From the NCBI GenBank assembly GCA_003228395.1, contig QIDJ01000109.1, positions 1-7,836 of the forward strand: 7,836 nt of DNA, written 5' to 3'. The stretch comes from Flammeovirgaceae bacterium (GTDB lineage Bacteria; Bacteroidota; Bacteroidia; Cytophagales; Cyclobacteriaceae). The first letter of the stretch is position 1; the number at the start of each line of letters is the position of its first letter. Below are positions 5,777 through 7,836 of this stretch, in pieces. Both the position numbers and the translations under genes were made by a program. The notes under the pieces are model-generated. The model made no database searches, was not told the DNA's origin, and was given only the letters and a program-made list of their open reading frames with translations.

Positions 5777-7606
5777 CTAATATACCCATAATTTAAGCCC
5801 GATATAGTGCCCCCATACCAAAAACGCCAGCAAACAGCATTGGCAAAAGCTGAAAATCAGAAAAGCATACGTTAATTTTATTAATTTACCGCTCCAAATA
5901 TCCCCAATGGTGCGTATTAATGATATCAATGTCAATGCCATAAATAAAAGTCCTGCAACATAAACCCCAACGGTGTAAAAATTTACTGACCCGAGACCGG
6001 CCAGATTACCCAATGATTTCATTAAAAAAACAAATATAGCCAACAGACTTGCAGCCGACAGAAACGGCATCGTAATTAACCTGCTGATAAACCTGGGCAC
6101 CTTGCCAAACATCTGCAGCATTGAAATGATAACTCCTGCCGGTATCAGAATGATATTGAGTAACAGCGCAACTACAAGGGTTGTTCGAAGGATGACAATC
6201 CAGGCAAAACCGGATCGTTCCAGGTAACCGGCGCGCATACCAGCCACAACCTCTTTCCCATCAGAATCTTTTAGCAAGGCCAAAGAAGGAGTAGTGTCGT
6301 CTGGTTTTCTGAATAGATGATTGCCGGCGTGTACCCATGCTTCATCCTTGCCTAAAAAACGTGACAGATACAACGTGTCATTCTCAAACCGGAGATGCCG
6401 GCCATTTATGAGAAATTCAATTGGAGCAAACAGCTCGTTTCGTGAACTATAATAGCGATAATACCCCGCATAGGGGCTTACGGCTTGTTCCTGTATTGAT
6501 TTCGCAGGTAATGTGGGATCCGGCGCTGATTGAGTCAGATAATCTACGATCCAGGAGGGTATTTTTTTACCAAAACCCGTTGACCCGTTATTTGAAATAG
6601 CATAGCCCACACCTAATTGCCGGTTGTACGCATATTTAGAAACAAATCCATCAATACCGCCATCATGGCCGTGAAAAGGCGCTTTTTTGTCCAGATGACT
6701 CCAGTAATTGGCATACCCATAGCCGGCATGCAAACCAGCTGCCGCCGCCAGCGTGGTTTCGGGTGTTTCTATTTTATCAAGTTCGGCTGATGTGAAAAGT
6801 GAAACCGAATCGGAAATACCGTTACGCAGGAAAAACCGGATAAACCGGGCCATATCATCCGCACATGAATTCAGCGCTCCGGCCATAGCCGCGTTGATTG
6901 CAAAGAGCGGCACTTTTTCATAAGTTCCTTTCTGGTAATTATAGCCTTGTGCGTATCCGGGTCGCCCTTCGAGTACGAGGTCAACATTAGACCGGAGCAT
7001 TCCCAGCGGAGTAAAAATGTTTTCACTTACATACGCATTATAGGTCTGACCGCTGAACTTTTCGATCAGGTAAGTGACGAAAATAAATCCCGGGTTGGAA
7101 TAGGAAAACCGTGTGCCCGGAGGCCAGCGGCAATACAGTGAATTCCTGAAAAGTTGCACCATTTCTACTCCGTGCTTTTCAACGCCTTCACGATTATAGA
7201 TGCCGGTAAAATGCATATCGTCAAATCCTGCCGAATGCTGTAACAGATGTTTGACCCGTACAGGATGTGCATCGCTCCACGGATTTTGTACGGGGATTTC
7301 CGGGGCAATATCGCTGAGTTTATCCTCCAGGGAGAGTTTGCCTTCCCGAACCAATTTAAAAATGGCCAGGGAGGCAAAACTTTTGGTAATGGAACCAAGC
7401 CGGAAGAGGTGGGCGCCGGTTACAGGAATTTTTTCTTCGAGGTCTGCATAGCCCAATCCGCCGCTGTAAAGAATAGAATCCCGGGACACCAGTGTGAGCA
7501 TCAAACCCGGGATTTTTCTGTTTTCCATCTCCTTCTCTATACTATCGCGGAGTTGTGAAAATGTGGCTATCGGCTGTGCACATAGCGGCATTGTACAACT
7601 CCACAA
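5777..7606 (-). CDS. Serine hydrolase (beta-lactamase/class C PBP superfamily) with four C-terminal membrane helices
   Basis: Numbering is from the TTG at 7604-7606, the first canonical start codon in frame (609 residues). The catalytic domain (about 15-360) carries Ser72-Ile-Thr-Lys75 (SxxK with the acylating serine), HSAGF (124-128), Tyr169-Ser-Asn171 (YxN) and His314-Asp-Gly in HGHDGG at the place of KTG. The His version is common in esterases and DD-peptidases of the superfamily, so a true beta-lactamase is unlikely. A small beta domain follows (about 378-435, beginning SPYAGYYRYY), then four hydrophobic helices at about 467-493, 512-530, 543-564 and 577-599. The start is uncertain: the frame is open upstream to 7726 and encodes a better signal peptide, cleaved at LCA-Q, that would need an ATT or ATA start. 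It probably acts on a cell-wall or peptide/ester substrate in the periplasm. It is likely cotranscribed with the RDD gene. Confidence 0.85.
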   Translation of the reverse strand: MWSCTMPLCAQPIATFSQLRDSIEKEMENRKIPGLMLTLVSRDSILYSGGLGYADLEEKIPVTGAHLFRLGSITKSFASLAIFKLVREGKLSLEDKLSDIAPEIPVQNPWSDAHPVRVKHLLQHSAGFDDMHFTGIYNREGVEKHGVEMVQLFRNSLYCRWPPGTRFSYSNPGFIFVTYLIEKFSGQTYNAYVSENIFTPLGMLRSNVDLVLEGRPGYAQGYNYQKGTYEKVPLFAINAAMAGALNSCADDMARFIRFFLRNGISDSVSLFTSAELDKIETPETTLAAAAGLHAGYGYANYWSHLDKKAPFHGHDGGIDGFVSKYAYNRQLGVGYAISNNGSTGFGKKIPSWIVDYLTQSAPDPTLPAKSIQEQAVSPYAGYYRYYSSRNELFAPIEFLINGRHLRFENDTLYLSRFLGKDEAWVHAGNHLFRKPDDTTPSLALLKDSDGKEVVAGMRAGYLERSGFAWIVILRTTLVVALLLNIILIPAGVIISMLQMFGKVPRFISRLITMPFLSAASLLAIFVFLMKSLGNLAGLGSVNFYTVGVYVAGLLFMALTLISLIRTIGDIWSGKLIKLTYAFLIFSFCQCCLLAFLVWGHYIGLKLWVY

Positions 7607-7654
7607 AAAGCTGAGAAAAATAAGCTGATTCCGAATTGACGCTATGGCTTTTGG

Positions 7655-7666
7655 AATAAAGATCCT
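7655..7666 (-). promoter_or_regulatory. AGGA ribosome-site candidate followed by ATT, possible true start of the hydrolase
   Basis: On the minus strand AGGA (7666-7663) is followed after five bases by an in-frame ATT (7657-7655). Starting there would add 17 residues (Met for ATT, then PKAIASIRNQLIFLSFL) and complete a normal signal peptide with basic n-region, hydrophobic core and LCA-Q cleavage. It would also place the start 14 bases after the RDD stop. ATT is a rare start codon, so the call is tentative; a second in-frame ATT at 7636-7634, giving M-RNQLIFLSF, is an alternative. Confidence 0.35.
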
Positions 7667-7671
7667 GTTAG

Positions 7672-7836
7672 TTACGCCTTTACTACAAGTGTTGAAGCAA
7701 TCAGATCGTGTAGCGCCTGCTTCTTAGCGGTGAAAGCAGCCATAAGGTAACCGATCATCATGATCATTCCGGATATAATTTTACCGAAAAATCTCAGTGT
7801 GGCGGTCAGAAAACTGATACGTTCTCCATTTAAACC
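7672..7836 (-). CDS. RDD family membrane protein, C-terminal fragment (5' end outside the window)
   Basis: Reading the minus strand from the right edge gives 54 residues and a TAA stop at 7674-7672. The fragment has one membrane helix (about 17-36, GKIISGMIMMIGYLMAAF) followed by AKKQALHDLIASTLVVK. This matches the C-terminal block of RDD proteins, where the last helix is followed by a basic segment with the conserved Gln-Ala-Leu-His-Asp and a short strand. The first helices, with the family's conserved Arg and other Asp, lie off the window. Some RDD proteins have been reported to act as Na+/H+ antiporters, but most are uncharacterised and nothing here fixes a function. It lies directly upstream of the serine hydrolase on the same strand, which suggests one operon. 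The fragment is short but the motif is characteristic. Confidence 0.8.
   Translation of the reverse strand, partial: GLNGERISFLTATLRFFGKIISGMIMMIGYLMAAFTAKKQALHDLIASTLVVKA

Noticed and set aside
5777..7606. Antibiotic-resistance beta-lactamase
   Set aside because: The KTG motif is replaced by HDG, and the long protein with a beta domain and four membrane helices is unlike class C beta-lactamases.
1..7836. CRISPR array, tRNA, rRNA, insertion sequence or phage genes
   Set aside because: I saw no regularly spaced direct repeats, no cloverleaf or rRNA-like tract, and no transposase or integrase motif; coding sequence accounts for almost all of the window.

Overview
The window looks like chromosomal DNA from a member of the Bacteroidota. 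The evidence is a DUF5723-type outer-membrane protein, signal peptides that end in the 'Ala-Gln' pattern usual for that phylum, mostly weak Shine-Dalgarno sites, and promoter-like TAnnTTTG elements. I see no rRNA, tRNA, CRISPR array, transposase or other sign of a mobile element. Gene density is high and no gene-free stretch exceeds about 75 bases.

Layout. (1) Positions 1-2375, plus strand: the C-terminal part of a beta-rich, probably exported protein whose start lies left of the window, overlapping by ATGA a complete DUF5723 protein predicted to be an outer-membrane beta-barrel. (2) Positions 2442-3857, minus strand: a complete PLP-dependent decarboxylase of the aromatic-L-amino-acid decarboxylase type with its catalytic residues intact. 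(3) Positions 3858-3931: a short divergent intergenic region with promoter-like elements for both directions. (4) Positions 3932-5764, plus strand: a compact three-gene unit of LemA, a soluble TPM-domain protein, and a secreted, membrane-anchored TPM-domain protein with a glycine-rich tail (YgcG type). (5) Positions 5777-7606, minus strand: a serine hydrolase of the beta-lactamase/class C PBP superfamily with four C-terminal membrane helices, converging on the LemA unit with only 12 bases between stop codons. (6) Positions 7672-7836, minus strand: the last 54 residues of an RDD-family membrane protein, lying just upstream of the hydrolase and probably in one transcript with it.

How they fit together. 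The first pair looks like an envelope module whose two members are translationally coupled. The LemA/TPM unit is a widely conserved envelope-associated cluster of unknown biochemical role. The RDD and hydrolase genes form a second membrane-associated pair. The decarboxylase is a single gene with its own promoter region, and no transporter or other amine-pathway gene is visible next to it.

Most of this is ordinary Bacteroidota content. The points most worth checking are the missing canonical start codon for the hydrolase (its signal peptide lies upstream of the first ATG/GTG/TTG, which suggests a rare ATT start or a base error), the substrate pocket of the decarboxylase, and the two TPM proteins predicted to lie on opposite sides of the inner membrane. 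I found no convincing wholly new system.
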